DNA from: UBA668 sp963720695
GTDB taxonomy: Bacteria; Actinomycetota; Acidimicrobiia; Acidimicrobiales; Ilumatobacteraceae
Direction of reading: 5' to 3'
Length of the DNA: 64,000 bases
NCBI GenBank assembly: GCA_963720695.1
Contig: CAVRGG010000006.1
Location: 1-64,000 of the forward strand
The notes below the pieces were generated by a model that made no database searches, was not told the origin of the DNA, and worked only from the letters and a program-made list of their open reading frames with translations. How positions within the stretch are numbered: position 1 is the first letter of the stretch; every line of letters begins with the position of its first letter. The position numbers and the translations under genes are program-made. This document shows, piece after piece, positions 26,970-37,844 of the stretch.

Positions 26970-28334
26970 TCAGAGGCGCGGATCGAAGATGCTCGCGCCG
27001 AGATCGTCGCCGGCGAGCAGCCGGGCGATGCGTTGACCGCCGAAGATCGACGGCATGAAGCCGACGCCGTTGCAGCCGAGGTTGTAGAGCAGCACCGGGT
27101 TCCGTGGCTCCGCGCCGATGAGGCGCACCCGGTCGTGGGTGTATCCCATCAGGCCGTGCCAGTGGTAGTCGTACCGTCCACCAGGCGCGCGCGAGGGGTC
27201 GGCCAGTGGCAGCACCTCCTCGTCGAAGGTCGCGAAGATCTCCGACGGGAAGCCGGCGTCCGGGTCGTAGGTGGTCGCGTCGTCCAACTCCTCCTCCGGT
27301 CCACCGAAGCAGACCAACCCGGTCGCTCCGTCCTGGCTCTCCCACGGCCGTCGCGTGACGTAGATGTACGGAGTGTCCTGACCGATCTCCTCGTTGCGGA
27401 TGAAGCTGTACGCGCCCGGCACCGAGACGGCATCGACGACACCGGCCATGTAGCCCTTGGTCCCGATGAGGCGATGATGCATCGTGGGGTCGATCTCCTC
27501 GCCGGCGAGGTTCTCCACGACGTGGTCGACGAACGCGTTCGTGCACATCACGACGCGATCGGCGCGCACGGTGTGCGGCCCGGCGTGGACCTCCGCTCGG
27601 TCCGCGTGGAGCACCACTCGATCCACGCCGGTGTGGTCGGCGTAGAGGAAACGCTCGGGATGGGCGCGCTGGAGGTGGTCGACGACGTGCTCGACGAGCA
27701 ACGCCCCGTTGGCCGTACCGATCGGGCTGCGGAGCACGGCGCAGTACTTGCGATCGCCGCCTCCCAGCATGGTGGTGATCTCCTCGGCGGGCACCACCCG
27801 GTAGAGCGCAGCGAAGTCGTCCGGAAGCTCCGTCAGGAACGGCGTGTCCTCGGCGACGAGGCACTCGGGCACGGCAAGACCGCCTCGCCGCCGGAGATCG
27901 CTGTGGTGGAGATGGACCAGCAGGTGGTTGAGGGTGAACATCCCCATGTGACCGGTGATCCGGTCGACGCGGACCTCGGTGTCGATCTCCGCCAGCATGA
28001 GGTCGAGGAGATCCCACGTGGAGTCCAGGCCGCGCTGGGCCTCGATCGCGAGCTCGAACCCGTACTCCCGCACGAGGTCCTCCAACGGTCGCTCGAAGTA
28101 CGTCGCCAGCTGTCCCGCGTTGTGGCCGGTGGCGCCGTTCCCGATCCGGCCCCGCTCGAGCAGCACCACGCGACGATCGGTGTCGCGCAGCGTGAAGAAC
28201 GCCGTCGACGCGCCGGCGATGCCAGCTCCGATCACGACGACGTCGGTCTCGAGATCGCCGGCCAGTGGCCGTGGCGGCTGATCCTGGCGCAACTGCTCGA
28301 GCCACGGTGATCGCGCGGGGATCGAGCCGGTCAT
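26970..28334 (-). CDS. FAD-dependent amine/amino-acid oxidase (DAO family)
   Basis: 454 residues. N-terminal FAD-binding VVVIGAGIAGASTAFF (GxGxxG) at about 32, LLERGRIGNGATGHNAGQ with the FAD-contact loop, and a C-terminal strand LLYNLGCNGVGFMPSIFGG. This matches the DadA/ThiO/PuuB group that deaminates glycine, sarcosine, D-amino acids or gamma-glutamylputrescine. It is convergent with tdh and divergent (44 bp) from an amino-acid permease, so an amino-acid or amine substrate is likely. Exact substrate not deducible. Confidence 0.82.
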   Translation of the reverse strand: MTGSIPARSPWLEQLRQDQPPRPLAGDLETDVVVIGAGIAGASTAFFTLRDTDRRVVLLERGRIGNGATGHNAGQLATYFERPLEDLVREYGFELAIEAQRGLDSTWDLLDLMLAEIDTEVRVDRITGHMGMFTLNHLLVHLHHSDLRRRGGLAVPECLVAEDTPFLTELPDDFAALYRVVPAEEITTMLGGGDRKYCAVLRSPIGTANGALLVEHVVDHLQRAHPERFLYADHTGVDRVVLHADRAEVHAGPHTVRADRVVMCTNAFVDHVVENLAGEEIDPTMHHRLIGTKGYMAGVVDAVSVPGAYSFIRNEEIGQDTPYIYVTRRPWESQDGATGLVCFGGPEEELDDATTYDPDAGFPSEIFATFDEEVLPLADPSRAPGGRYDYHWHGLMGYTHDRVRLIGAEPRNPVLLYNLGCNGVGFMPSIFGGQRIARLLAGDDLGASIFDPRL

Positions 28335-28378
28335 CGGCCGATCATAGGTGACCTACGCTCGCGTGCCACGGGGTGACA

Positions 28379-29869
28379 ATGGCGCAGATCGAGGGGACGA
28401 GTGCGACCGACGAGCGATCGAAGCTTCGCCGCGAGCTGCGCCGACTCGACACGATCTTCTTCCTCATCTCGGCGATGGTCGCGGTCGACACCGTCGGTGC
28501 GATCGCAGTGGGCGGAGCGCAGGCGTTCACGTGGCTGCTCGTGTTGTTCGTGACCTTCTTCATCCCGTCCGCGTTGGCGAGCGCGGAGCTCGGTGCCGCC
28601 CTTCCGGAGGAGGGTGGCGCGTACGTGTGGGTCCGCACGGCGTTCGGGCGCTTCACCGGGGCGCTCACCTCATTGCTGTACTGGGCGGGGACGCCGATGT
28701 GGCTCGGCGGATCGCTCACGGTCGTCGCGATCGCGGTGTACGGGCGATTCCACTCGCCGCTCTCCACCGGTGGCTCGCTGCTGTTCGGCGTGCTCTTCGT
28801 CGGTGGCGCCACCATCGGCGCGATCGTGCCGCTCCGCTACGGCAAGTGGTTGCCGTCGACGGGAGCGATCGGACAGATCGTGCTGCTGGCGTTCTTCACC
28901 GTGTCGACGATCGCCTACGGGATCAGCCACGGCTTCCACGGCATCTCGGCCGGTGAGTTCTCTCCGTCGTGGGGCGTGTTCATCGCCATCGTGCCGATCC
29001 TGCTCTACTCGTTCGTGGGCATCGAGTTGCCGTCCTCGGCGGCGGAGGAGATGGTCGACCCCAAACGCGACATCCCTGTCGCCATCGCGCGAGCCGGCAT
29101 CGGCCAGCTGCTGATGTACGCGGTGCCGATCCTCGCGGTGTTGCTCGTGCTGCCCACCGATCGGCTGACGTCGCTGCACGGCCTCATCGACGCGATGAAG
29201 ACGGTCTTCACCGTGTACGGCGGCAGCGTCGCCCCGGATGGATCGGTCACGCTCACCGGCCCCGGCGCCGTGTTCGGGTTTCTCGGAGCGTGGGTCTTCA
29301 TCGTGGTCCTCTTCGCCAGCGGCACGGCGTGGATCATGGGCGCCGGGCGTTCCCAGGCCGCCGCCTGCCTGGACGGCGCCGGACCGGCAGTGCTCGGCCG
29401 GATCTCGGCCCGCACGGGCGTGCCGGTGGTGATGGGCCTCGTCTCAGGAGCCGTCTCGATGGCGACGATGGTCGCCTACCTGCTCGTCACCGACGGCGAC
29501 GGGCAGAAGTACTTCTCCGTGGGACTCACGGTGGCCGTGGCGCTGATCGTCCTCGCCTACCTGATGATCTTCCCCGCGTTCGCGGTCCTGCGCATTCGCC
29601 GGCCGGAACTCCCTCGCCCGTTCCGGGCACCGGGTGGCGTCGGCGCCGCGGTCCTGATCTCGGTCGTGTCCACGGCGTGGGCGCTGTTGGCGGCGGTGTG
29701 CCTGCTGTGGCCCGGCTTCGGGACCGCTCATCCCGACGCGGCCCTCCCCGCAGGCTTCGAGGGCCAACGGACCCAGTTCGAGCTGCTGGTCCTGGTCCCG
29801 ATCATGGCGATGGTGCCGATCTGCGCCCTGCTGCACCACTTCGGGAGGCCGCCCGCAAAGGTTGAGTGA
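28379..29869 (+). CDS. APC-superfamily amino acid permease
   Basis: 496 residues with about 12 membrane helices. TM1 region DTIFFLISAMVAVDTVGAIA, TM3-5 with EEGGAYVWVRTAFG (the E-GG-Y-W motif of APC transporters), and a cytoplasmic loop SAAEEMVDPKRDIPVAI. Likely imports an amino acid or amine by cation symport or exchange. Shares a 44-bp promoter region with the DAO-type oxidase, which points to a joint uptake-and-oxidation role. Its last codons overlap the HAIR operator of the next operon. Confidence 0.88.
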   Translation: MAQIEGTSATDERSKLRRELRRLDTIFFLISAMVAVDTVGAIAVGGAQAFTWLLVLFVTFFIPSALASAELGAALPEEGGAYVWVRTAFGRFTGALTSLLYWAGTPMWLGGSLTVVAIAVYGRFHSPLSTGGSLLFGVLFVGGATIGAIVPLRYGKWLPSTGAIGQIVLLAFFTVSTIAYGISHGFHGISAGEFSPSWGVFIAIVPILLYSFVGIELPSSAAEEMVDPKRDIPVAIARAGIGQLLMYAVPILAVLLVLPTDRLTSLHGLIDAMKTVFTVYGGSVAPDGSVTLTGPGAVFGFLGAWVFIVVLFASGTAWIMGAGRSQAAACLDGAGPAVLGRISARTGVPVVMGLVSGAVSMATMVAYLLVTDGDGQKYFSVGLTVAVALIVLAYLMIFPAFAVLRIRRPELPRPFRAPGGVGAAVLISVVSTAWALLAAVCLLWPGFGTAHPDAALPAGFEGQRTQFELLVLVPIMAMVPICALLHHFGRPPAKVE

Positions 29870-29881
29870 AGTCCACTCAAG
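29861..29881 (+). promoter_or_regulatory. HAIR operator (HspR site) upstream of dnaK
   Basis: TTGAGT and ACTCAAG are separated by exactly 7 bp, matching the HAIR consensus CTTGAGT-N7-ACTCAAG with only the first base changed. An additional half site CTTGACT follows at 29885-29891. It overlaps the last codons of the permease gene. A possible promoter follows (TTGGGC, 17 bp, TAAACT). HspR, encoded by the fourth gene of the operon, would repress from here. Confidence 0.9.
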
Positions 29882-29971
29882 TTTCTTGACTTCGGGGTTG
29901 GGCCGGGATGGATGGCATCGTAAACTTGCGTCACATCCGCTCAACATCCCCCATTGCAAGGAGCAGTCATC

Positions 29972-31828
<1,857 letters not shown>

Positions 31829-31836
31829 GGTCGGCG

Positions 31837-32391
31837 ATGACCGACGACTTCAACCCCGACGACCTCCATCCGGAGGACATCGAGCTCGACCCCGACCTCA
31901 CGTCGGAGATGACGCGACTGCGCGCCGTCCTCGATCAGGAGGAGGCCGACGCGGCCATCGCCGAGGCGGCATTCGAGCACGACGTGGAGTCCCTGTTGGT
32001 GGAGCGCGATTCCTTCAAGGACATCGCGCTCCGCCTCCAGGCCGACTTCGACAACTACCGCAAGCGGGTCGCCACCCAGCAGGCCCACGACGTGCAGATG
32101 GCCACCGGTCGCATCGCCGACGCGCTGCTCCCGGTGCTCGACGCGTGCGAGGCGGCCTTCGTGCAGCATCCCGCGGAGATCGAGCCGCTGTTCAACCTGC
32201 TGCTCGGCCAGCTCAAGAAGCTGGGCCTGGAGACCATGAACCTCGACGGGCAACCGTTCGACCCCAACCTCGCCGAGGCCGTGCTGCACGAGCCCGGTGA
32301 GGGCGAGCCCGTCGTCACCGAGGTGCTCCGCAGCGGCTACACGTGGCAGGGCAAGGTGCTCCGCGCCGCGATGGTGAAGGTGCGGGGCTGA
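31837..32391 (+). CDS. grpE: Nucleotide exchange factor GrpE
   Basis: 184 residues. An acidic N-terminus, then a long coiled coil with ERDSFKDIALRLQADFDNYRKRVATQ in consecutive pieces, and the C-terminal beta domain ending VLRSGYTWQGKVLRAAMVKV (the Y-x-x-x-x-x-L-R-P/A-A-x-V signature). It releases ADP from DnaK. Lies 8 bp after dnaK in the same operon. Confidence 0.96.
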   Translation: MTDDFNPDDLHPEDIELDPDLTSEMTRLRAVLDQEEADAAIAEAAFEHDVESLLVERDSFKDIALRLQADFDNYRKRVATQQAHDVQMATGRIADALLPVLDACEAAFVQHPAEIEPLFNLLLGQLKKLGLETMNLDGQPFDPNLAEAVLHEPGEGEPVVTEVLRSGYTWQGKVLRAAMVKVRG

Positions 32392-32453
32392 GACCCCGCC
32401 ACCTCACCGAACAGAACAGACCCGTCCGACGACCGCGAAGGAGGTGAGTGACG

Positions 32454-33575
32454 ATGGCAGCACAGCGTGAGTGGTTCGAGAAGGACTACTACAAGATCCT
32501 CGGCGTCAAGGACGACGCGACGGCGAAGGAGATCACCAAGGCGTACCGCAAGCTCGCCCGCGACAGCCACCCCGACACGCACCCCGGCGACGACGCCGCG
32601 GAGGAGCGGTTCAAGGAGGTCAGCAGCGCCTACGACGTGCTCGGCGACGATGCCAAGCGCAAGGAGTACGACGAGGTCCGCCGACTCGGCCCGGCACCGG
32701 GTGGTTTCGGTCCGGGCGCGCCAGGTTCCGGTCCGATCAACTTCAACGTCGGCCCCGACGGTTTCGGCGACCTCCTCGGGTCGATGTTCGGTCGCGGTCG
32801 CCGTGGCGGAGGACCCTCCGCCGCTGCCGGCCCGCAGCGTGGCGCGGATCTCGAGGCCACCCTCTCGCTCGACTTCGTCGACGCGGCCAAGGGCATCACC
32901 ACCACGCTCCACCTCACCACCGACGCGCAGTGCAGCACCTGTCACGGCAGCGGCGCGAGGCCGGGCACGCAGCCGAAGGTGTGCTCCCAGTGCGGCGGAC
33001 GCGGTGTGGTCGACGACAACCAGGGCTTCTTCTCGTTCCAGTCGCCGTGCCGAGTCTGCGGCGGCGCCGGGGTCGTCATCGAGGATCCCTGCCCCACCTG
33101 CCGTGGCTCCGGTGTCGAGCGGCGTCCTCGCGATGTGCAGGCGCGCATCCCTGCCGGCGTCGCCGACGGGCAACGGATCAGGCTGAAGGGCCGCGGTGGA
33201 CCGGGTCGCAACGGTGGTCCGCACGGAGATCTCATCGTCGAGTGCCGAGTCGCGCCCCATCGGTTGTTCGGGCGTGACGGCGACAATCTCACGGTCCACC
33301 TGCCGGTCACCTTCGCCGAGGCCGCTCTCGGCGGCGAGGTCGACGTGCCCACGCTCGACGGGCCCAGGGTCACGCTCCGGCTCAAGCCGGGCACACCGTC
33401 GGGAAGCCGTCACCGCGTCAAGGGCAAGGGCATCGCGACCGCCAAGCACACCGGCGATCTCATCGTCACCGTCGACGTGCAGGTGCCCACCCACCTCACC
33501 GCCGAACAGCGCGTCGCCGTCGAGGCCCTGGCCGAGGCGACTACCGTGTCACCCAGAAGCAACTTGGAGGGCTGA
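32454..33575 (+). CDS. dnaJ: Hsp40 co-chaperone DnaJ
   Basis: 373 residues from ATG 32454, spaced about 10 bp from AAGGAGG; a GTG 6 bp upstream is too close to it. J domain with the HPD motif (ARDSHPDTHPGD), a Gly/Phe-rich linker, four CxxCxGxG zinc repeats (CSTCHGSG, CSQCGGRG, CRVCGGAG, CPTCRGSG) and C-terminal client-binding domains. It stimulates DnaK ATPase. Third gene of the heat-shock operon. Confidence 0.97.
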   Translation: MAAQREWFEKDYYKILGVKDDATAKEITKAYRKLARDSHPDTHPGDDAAEERFKEVSSAYDVLGDDAKRKEYDEVRRLGPAPGGFGPGAPGSGPINFNVGPDGFGDLLGSMFGRGRRGGGPSAAAGPQRGADLEATLSLDFVDAAKGITTTLHLTTDAQCSTCHGSGARPGTQPKVCSQCGGRGVVDDNQGFFSFQSPCRVCGGAGVVIEDPCPTCRGSGVERRPRDVQARIPAGVADGQRIRLKGRGGPGRNGGPHGDLIVECRVAPHRLFGRDGDNLTVHLPVTFAEAALGGEVDVPTLDGPRVTLRLKPGTPSGSRHRVKGKGIATAKHTGDLIVTVDVQVPTHLTAEQRVAVEALAEATTVSPRSNLEG

Positions 33576-33578
33576 CGA

Positions 33579-33965
33579 ATGCGATCACGTGATCATGCCG
33601 TGTACGTCATCTCCGTGGCCGCGGAGTTGGCGGGCATGCACCCGCAGACGCTGCGCATCTACGAACGCCGCGGGCTGGTCCAGCCCGCCCGGACGCAGGG
33701 CGGCAACCGCCGTTACAGCGACATCGACATCGATCGGCTGCGTCGAATTCAGGAGCTCGCCGCCGAGGGCATGAACCTCGAAGGCATCCGGCGCGTCATG
33801 GCGCTCGAGAACGAGGTCGATCGTCTGCGCGTCGAGAACGACGAGCTGCGCACCATCGCATCCGGTGCGGTCGCGGAGCTCGAGCGTCGGGCACCGCGCC
33901 GCGACCTGGTGCCGCTGCACCAGGAGGTCACCGTGTTCGGCGGCAAGAGATTGGGGAACCACTGA
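33579..33965 (+). CDS. hspR: Heat-shock repressor HspR (MerR family)
   Basis: 128 residues. MerR-type winged helix at 8-75 (VISVAAELAGMHPQTLRIYERRGLV, then GGNRRYSDIDIDRLRRI) and a coiled-coil end. HspR binds HAIR sites with DnaK as co-repressor, so heat titration of DnaK turns the operon on; a matching HAIR site lies before dnaK. Starts 3 bp after the dnaJ stop and its own stop overlaps the next ATG (TGATG). Confidence 0.95.
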   Translation: MRSRDHAVYVISVAAELAGMHPQTLRIYERRGLVQPARTQGGNRRYSDIDIDRLRRIQELAAEGMNLEGIRRVMALENEVDRLRVENDELRTIASGAVAELERRAPRRDLVPLHQEVTVFGGKRLGNH

Positions 33966-34381
33966 TGGAGATGTCCGCCGCGTTGGCCTTTGCCGCTGAG
34001 TTCCGCAACGGGGTGCTGGTCACCATGAAGCGTGACGGTCGACCACAGTTGTCCAACATCACCTATGCGCTCGGCGACGACGGAGTTTTTCGCATCTCCG
34101 TCACCGCGACTCGGGCGAAGTACAAGAACATGATGCGCGACCCGCGCATCTCGCTGCACGTCGCCAAGGCCGACTTCTGGGGCTACGCGGTGTTCGAGGG
34201 TGAGGCCGACCTCACCCCGGTGGCCGCCGATCCGAGCGACGCGACCGTCGACGAGCTCGTGGCGCTGTATCGGTCCGTCGCCGGTGAACACTCCGACTGG
34301 GACGAGTACCGCGCCGCCATGGTGAACGACCAGCGGCTGGTGGTTCGGCTGCGTCCCACGCACGTCTACGGCATGATCTGA
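33965..34381 (+). CDS. PPOX-class split-barrel flavin/F420-dependent protein
   Basis: 138 residues. Split beta-barrel typical of the pyridoxamine-oxidase-like family: RNGVLVTMKRDGRPQLSNITYAL at the N-terminus in consecutive parts, YKNMMRDPRISLHV and a C-terminal QRLVVRLRPTHVYGMI. Similar to the small F420-dependent Rv1155-type reductases or haem/biliverdin-binding relatives. Coupled to hspR by a TGATG overlap, so it is probably transcribed with the heat-shock operon, an uncommon partner. Cofactor cannot be settled from sequence. Confidence 0.75.
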   Translation: MEMSAALAFAAEFRNGVLVTMKRDGRPQLSNITYALGDDGVFRISVTATRAKYKNMMRDPRISLHVAKADFWGYAVFEGEADLTPVAADPSDATVDELVALYRSVAGEHSDWDEYRAAMVNDQRLVVRLRPTHVYGMI

Positions 34382-34459
34382 CCACTGGGAGCACGGTCCC
34401 GGAACCCCTGTGACCTAGGTCCCTGGTGGCACCTCCGCACGGTCGGCACACTGGCCGTT

Positions 34460-34846
34460 GTGTTTGGTTCCCCCCGATCCCCGCGGTCTTCGACCGCGCG
34501 CCGTGCACTGCTCGTCGCCCCGGCGCTGATGGCCGGTCTCGCCGTCGTCGCAGCCTGCGGTGCACAGGGTGGCGGCGGTGGTGCGCCCGCAGCGGTCGTC
34601 GCGACGGCGCCGGTGCAGGTGGGGCCGCCTGGCGCAGCGATCTATCAGCGGTCGTGCTCGCGCTGTCACGGCGTGAACCGACAAGGCGACGGCACGGCGC
34701 CCGCGCTCGACGCGACGAGGATGGCGAGCATCGGCGATCAGCCGATGCAGATGCTCATCGCATACGGCAAGGGTCAGATGCCGGCGTTCGGTGGTCTCAG
34801 TACCGAGCAGGTCAATGAGCTCATCGCCTACTTGAGGGGGTTGTGA
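34460..34846 (+). CDS. Cytochrome c-type lipoprotein
   Basis: 128 residues from a GTG start. Signal peptide with lipobox VAAC near residue 33, a Gly/Ala linker, then one class I cytochrome c domain: haem motif CSRCH, and GQMPAF supplying the axial Met. A small extracytoplasmic electron carrier. The stop overlaps the next gene's ATG (TGATG), so the downstream membrane protein is probably its redox or anchoring partner. Confidence 0.85.
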   Translation: MFGSPRSPRSSTARRALLVAPALMAGLAVVAACGAQGGGGGAPAAVVATAPVQVGPPGAAIYQRSCSRCHGVNRQGDGTAPALDATRMASIGDQPMQMLIAYGKGQMPAFGGLSTEQVNELIAYLRGL

Positions 34847-35352
34847 TGTTCTCGTTCGATCTCGGCGGTCTGCCCGCCCACCCGTTGTTGATCCACGTGC
34901 CGGTGGTGCTCCTGCCGTTGGCGGCGATCGGCACGATCGCGATGGCGATCCATCGACCGTGGCTGCGCACCTATGGCGTGCTCGTCACGGTCCTCGCCGG
35001 TGTGGGGTTCCTGGGCGCGATGCTCGCCGCCAACACCGGCGAGGAGCTCGAGGACACGTTCCGTGCGGCGGGCCAGACCATTTCGCCATCGCTGCGCGAC
35101 CACGCGGAGATGGGCGACAGCGTGCAGATCTTCGCCGGCATCTTCTTCGTGCTGGTGCTCGCCTGGGTGGTCTTCTCCCGCTGGCGCGAGAAGGTGGGCG
35201 AGGAGCGGGCCACGGCCGTCGTTCGCAAGCCGAAGCTGGTCTCGATCGTGCTGGCCGTGCTCGTGGTCGTGAGCGGCGCCGTCGCCACCGTGTCGGTCAC
35301 GTGGACCGGTCACAGCGGCGCCAAGACGGTGTGGGAGAAGAACAAGCTGTAA
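34846..35352 (+). CDS. DUF2231-like four-helix membrane protein
   Basis: 168 residues with four helices: 9-35 (HPLLIHVPVVLLPLAAIGTI), 42-62, 95-112 and 130-150. The N-terminal G-L-P-A-H-P-L-L-I-H-x-P motif is typical of DUF2231 proteins, which carry His residues that may hold haem. Translationally coupled to the cytochrome c lipoprotein. Likely a membrane quinone- or haem-linked partner; this is inference. Confidence 0.7.
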   Translation: MFSFDLGGLPAHPLLIHVPVVLLPLAAIGTIAMAIHRPWLRTYGVLVTVLAGVGFLGAMLAANTGEELEDTFRAAGQTISPSLRDHAEMGDSVQIFAGIFFVLVLAWVVFSRWREKVGEERATAVVRKPKLVSIVLAVLVVVSGAVATVSVTWTGHSGAKTVWEKNKL

Positions 35353-35548
35353 GCGCGTGTGCCGTCTTTCGAGCCCGGCGCACAGCGCAGAGCGACAGCT
35401 CGGGCGCGTCTCAGACGTGAGCACACGGGCGTGATCGTCCGGCTCGTCGATCGATTGCCGGGGCAAGCCGTTGGCTGTTCGTCGACGATGGTGCGCGCTC
35501 CGCAGTGGCCGGCGCTCCTGTACACAGGGGGCACTACGATCAACGGCC

Positions 35549-36388
35549 ATGGCGAACCTGGCCGTCGACACCGCGCTCACACGATCGGCCGACGGCACAT
35601 TCACGGCGACGCTGTCTCGCGACTGGGAAATCTGGGGCCCGAACGGCGGCTACATGGCTGCTTTCGCGCTCGGCGCTGCTCGCGAGTCGTCGGGGCGTGC
35701 TCGGCCGGCGAACGCCACCGTGCACTTCCTCGGTGTCGCCTCGTTCGACGCACCGATCGAGGTGACCACGACCGTGCAGCGGGCCACCCGGCAGGCCACC
35801 AGCGTGCACATTCGAATCGACCAGCTTGGCAAGGCCATTCTCGCCGCGATGGTGTGGACCGTCGACACGGGCATCGAAGGACTCGAGCACGGTGATGCTC
35901 CGATGCCGTCCGTACCGCCGTGGCAGGAACTCCCGACCATTTCCGAACGGATGGCGGCCGACCCCAACGCAACGCCGAGTCGATACGCGTTCTGGCGAAA
36001 CTTCGAGCAACGTCCAACCAGCTGGCTCGGAGCGGAGGCGTGGGAGCAACGTCAGCTCGGGCGGGCGCAGTACGAGGAGTGGCTGCGCTTCGCCTCGCCG
36101 CCCGCCGCAGACGAGTGGGCACAAGCAGCACGCCTGCTGCTCCTCGTCGATCTCGGCGGCTGGCCTGCGATCGGCCGTCGCCACCGCACCGAGGAGTGGG
36201 TCGCGCCCAGCATTGATGTCTCCTGCGAGTTCCACCACCTCAACCCCGCCGACGAGTGGTGCCTCCTCCAGGGGACGAGCCCAGTCGCGCGCGACGGCTT
36301 GATCGGCAGCCACCAGCAGGTTTGGAACGAACACGGCGATCTCGTGGCAAGTGGCATCAGCCATCTGCTCTGCCGGCGCATCGGCTGA
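35549..36388 (+). CDS. Acyl-CoA thioesterase-like (double hotdog) protein
   Basis: 279 residues. First hotdog: WEIWGPNGGYMAAFALGAA (the helix with G-G-x-x-A), ATVHFLGVASFDAPIEV. Second hotdog from about 150 with SIDVSCEFHHLNPADEWCLLQG and a closing GDLVASGISHLLCRR. This is the TesB/FcoT-type arrangement in actinobacterial thioesterases that hydrolyse acyl-CoA. It is monocistronic. The 196 bp before it hold no visible gene. Confidence 0.8.
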   Translation: MANLAVDTALTRSADGTFTATLSRDWEIWGPNGGYMAAFALGAARESSGRARPANATVHFLGVASFDAPIEVTTTVQRATRQATSVHIRIDQLGKAILAAMVWTVDTGIEGLEHGDAPMPSVPPWQELPTISERMAADPNATPSRYAFWRNFEQRPTSWLGAEAWEQRQLGRAQYEEWLRFASPPAADEWAQAARLLLLVDLGGWPAIGRRHRTEEWVAPSIDVSCEFHHLNPADEWCLLQGTSPVARDGLIGSHQQVWNEHGDLVASGISHLLCRRIG

Positions 36389-36421
36389 TCGAAACCGTTC
36401 AGACGGCCCACGCCTAGGTCC

Positions 36422-36466
36422 GAATGCCCGAAGTGGCCGGCGTTGTCCAGCGACCGATCGGCAGCT
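36422..36466 (+). repeat. 45-bp direct repeat, left copy
   Basis: 41 of 45 bases match 40823-40867 in the same orientation. It ends with the CGGCAGCT core of the intergenic motif family. It lies 34 bp after the thioesterase stop, at the edge of a run of small accessory genes. Confidence 0.8.
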
Positions 36467-36475
36467 CTGGGCGGC

Positions 36476-36715
36476 CTACGAACCGTCGGCGCAGTTCAAC
36501 GTCAGCTCCGCTTTGATCTGCTCCATCCTCGTGACCGCCTTCTGCAGGTCCTCGATCTTCTGCCATGTCTGTGTGGCGTCCTGCGTCTTGGCAGACAACG
36601 CTTCGAGTTCATGCTTGAGGCCCGCGCATGACTCCGCGTCGTCGCTCGAGCATCCGACACCCACAATCGCCACAGCAGCCACCACGAATGTCGTGAGCAT
36701 CGATCGTCGCCGCAT
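36476..36715 (-). CDS. Small lipoprotein
   Basis: 79 residues. Basic N-terminus MRRRS, hydrophobic core and lipobox VGVGC at residue 22, then SSDD and a helical mature part with heptad-like spacing (LKHELEALSAKTQ...IEDLQKAVTRMEQIKAEL) and two more cysteines. Likely membrane-anchored with a short coiled coil. Unrecognised family. Confidence 0.6.
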   Translation of the reverse strand: MRRRSMLTTFVVAAVAIVGVGCSSDDAESCAGLKHELEALSAKTQDATQTWQKIEDLQKAVTRMEQIKAELTLNCADGS

Positions 36716-36753
36716 GGGCCCATTGTGCCCGTGCCCCTGGCTCAGAGCGGCAG

Positions 36754-37185
36754 TTAGGGCGTTGTGACGTTTGAGTAGACCACCCAGTCCGCGTCCTCAG
36801 CCGCGTACATCTGGACGTCGTAGTTCGGGAAGGAGTGACGAAGGTCGATGTGGGCGTCGCTCGCCCAGCCTGCGTCGGGTGAATGGAGAACGAACTCTCG
36901 GACCGTCGGCCGTGTGATTACTGCGACCAGTCGGGCACCGTGCGCCGATAGCGCCGACTCCATCGTGTCCTCGAAGTCCGCGAGCGTGTTGTGGTCGTCA
37001 GCTCGAAGCGATTCGTTGAATGGCAACGCCACGCCTACGCGGTACGGCAGCGACGACCGGAGGAGGTTGTCGAGTTGGTACGAGCGATCGAATCGGACGA
37101 TGACCCGCTGCCCGTCAACGGACCCGCTCGCGACCGTCCAGGAACCTGATGGCGCGGTGGAGGCTTTCTTGGGGCGTCGGAGCAT
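36754..37185 (-). CDS. DUF695-like protein
   Basis: 143 residues. The layout VRFDRSYQLDNLLRSSLPYRVGVALPF in consecutive pieces, LADFEDTMESALSAHGARLVAVITR and FVLHSPDAGWASDAHIDLRHSFPNYDVQMYAAEDADW in pieces resembles DUF695 domains, whose role is unknown. The start is the ATG at 37185. The stop codon overlaps a copy of the CGGCAG motif. Cytoplasmic, no membrane segment. Confidence 0.6.
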   Translation of the reverse strand: MLRRPKKASTAPSGSWTVASGSVDGQRVIVRFDRSYQLDNLLRSSLPYRVGVALPFNESLRADDHNTLADFEDTMESALSAHGARLVAVITRPTVREFVLHSPDAGWASDAHIDLRHSFPNYDVQMYAAEDADWVVYSNVTTP

Positions 37186-37285
37186 CAAGACATCGTGATC
37201 GATGGAAGCGTGGTTCGTCCACGACAGGACGGCAGATCTGGGCGGGGCGCGACGGGTACGGTCCACTTGGGAAGGAGCAGGACTG

Positions 37286-37777
37286 ATGTTGGGTGCGTTC
37301 TCTGATTGGGTGCTGATGCTCTTCGGTGGCCGTGCCCGATTCGTTCCGAGGTCAATGGCGAAGCACAACGCCGAGACCGGTCGAAGCGGAGTTGTGGTGG
37401 TCTGCCACTTCCCGAACATCGGCTACACCACCGCCGTCCACTCGTCCTGGCACCACTTCTCCGTCGAGGTTGTCGGACATGGCTCCGTGCAATGCAGCCG
37501 TGCCAGTCGTGGGGTGCCGGTTTTCCTTCCGGTGCCAGCGGGCGCGGTGCGGGTGGTGTGCGGCAATGTTTCGCCACGTCTTGCCCTCGACTTCGAACTG
37601 GAGAACGCGCACGTCGGCTTGCTGGAAGTCGTGCCGGCGGAAGCGGTTTCGCCTCGCTCAGGTGAGATGACGCTGACGATGATCAACGCCAACGGCGATC
37701 GCAGCGAGAAACGGCGCGGCACTTACCAACAGACCGGTGCCACTCGAAGCGCTGAGGAAGATCCAGCCGCGCCATAG
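37286..37777 (+). CDS. Hypothetical protein
   Basis: 163 residues, ATG preceded by GAAGGAG at 8-bp spacing. One hydrophobic segment at the N-terminus (LGAFSDWVLMLFGG), then a beta-rich region with VVVVCHFPNIGYTTAVHSSWHHF in parts and VPVFLPVPAGAVRVVCGN, and a hydrophilic tail. Not recognised. A CGGCAG motif copy follows immediately after its TAG stop. Confidence 0.55.
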   Translation: MLGAFSDWVLMLFGGRARFVPRSMAKHNAETGRSGVVVVCHFPNIGYTTAVHSSWHHFSVEVVGHGSVQCSRASRGVPVFLPVPAGAVRVVCGNVSPRLALDFELENAHVGLLEVVPAEAVSPRSGEMTLTMINANGDRSEKRRGTYQQTGATRSAEEDPAAP

Positions 37778-37844
37778 CGGCAGATGTGTGCGGTTGGGAC
37801 CAAACGCACGCGTTTCGCTGCGGTGGTTCCGACCAGTGATGGCT

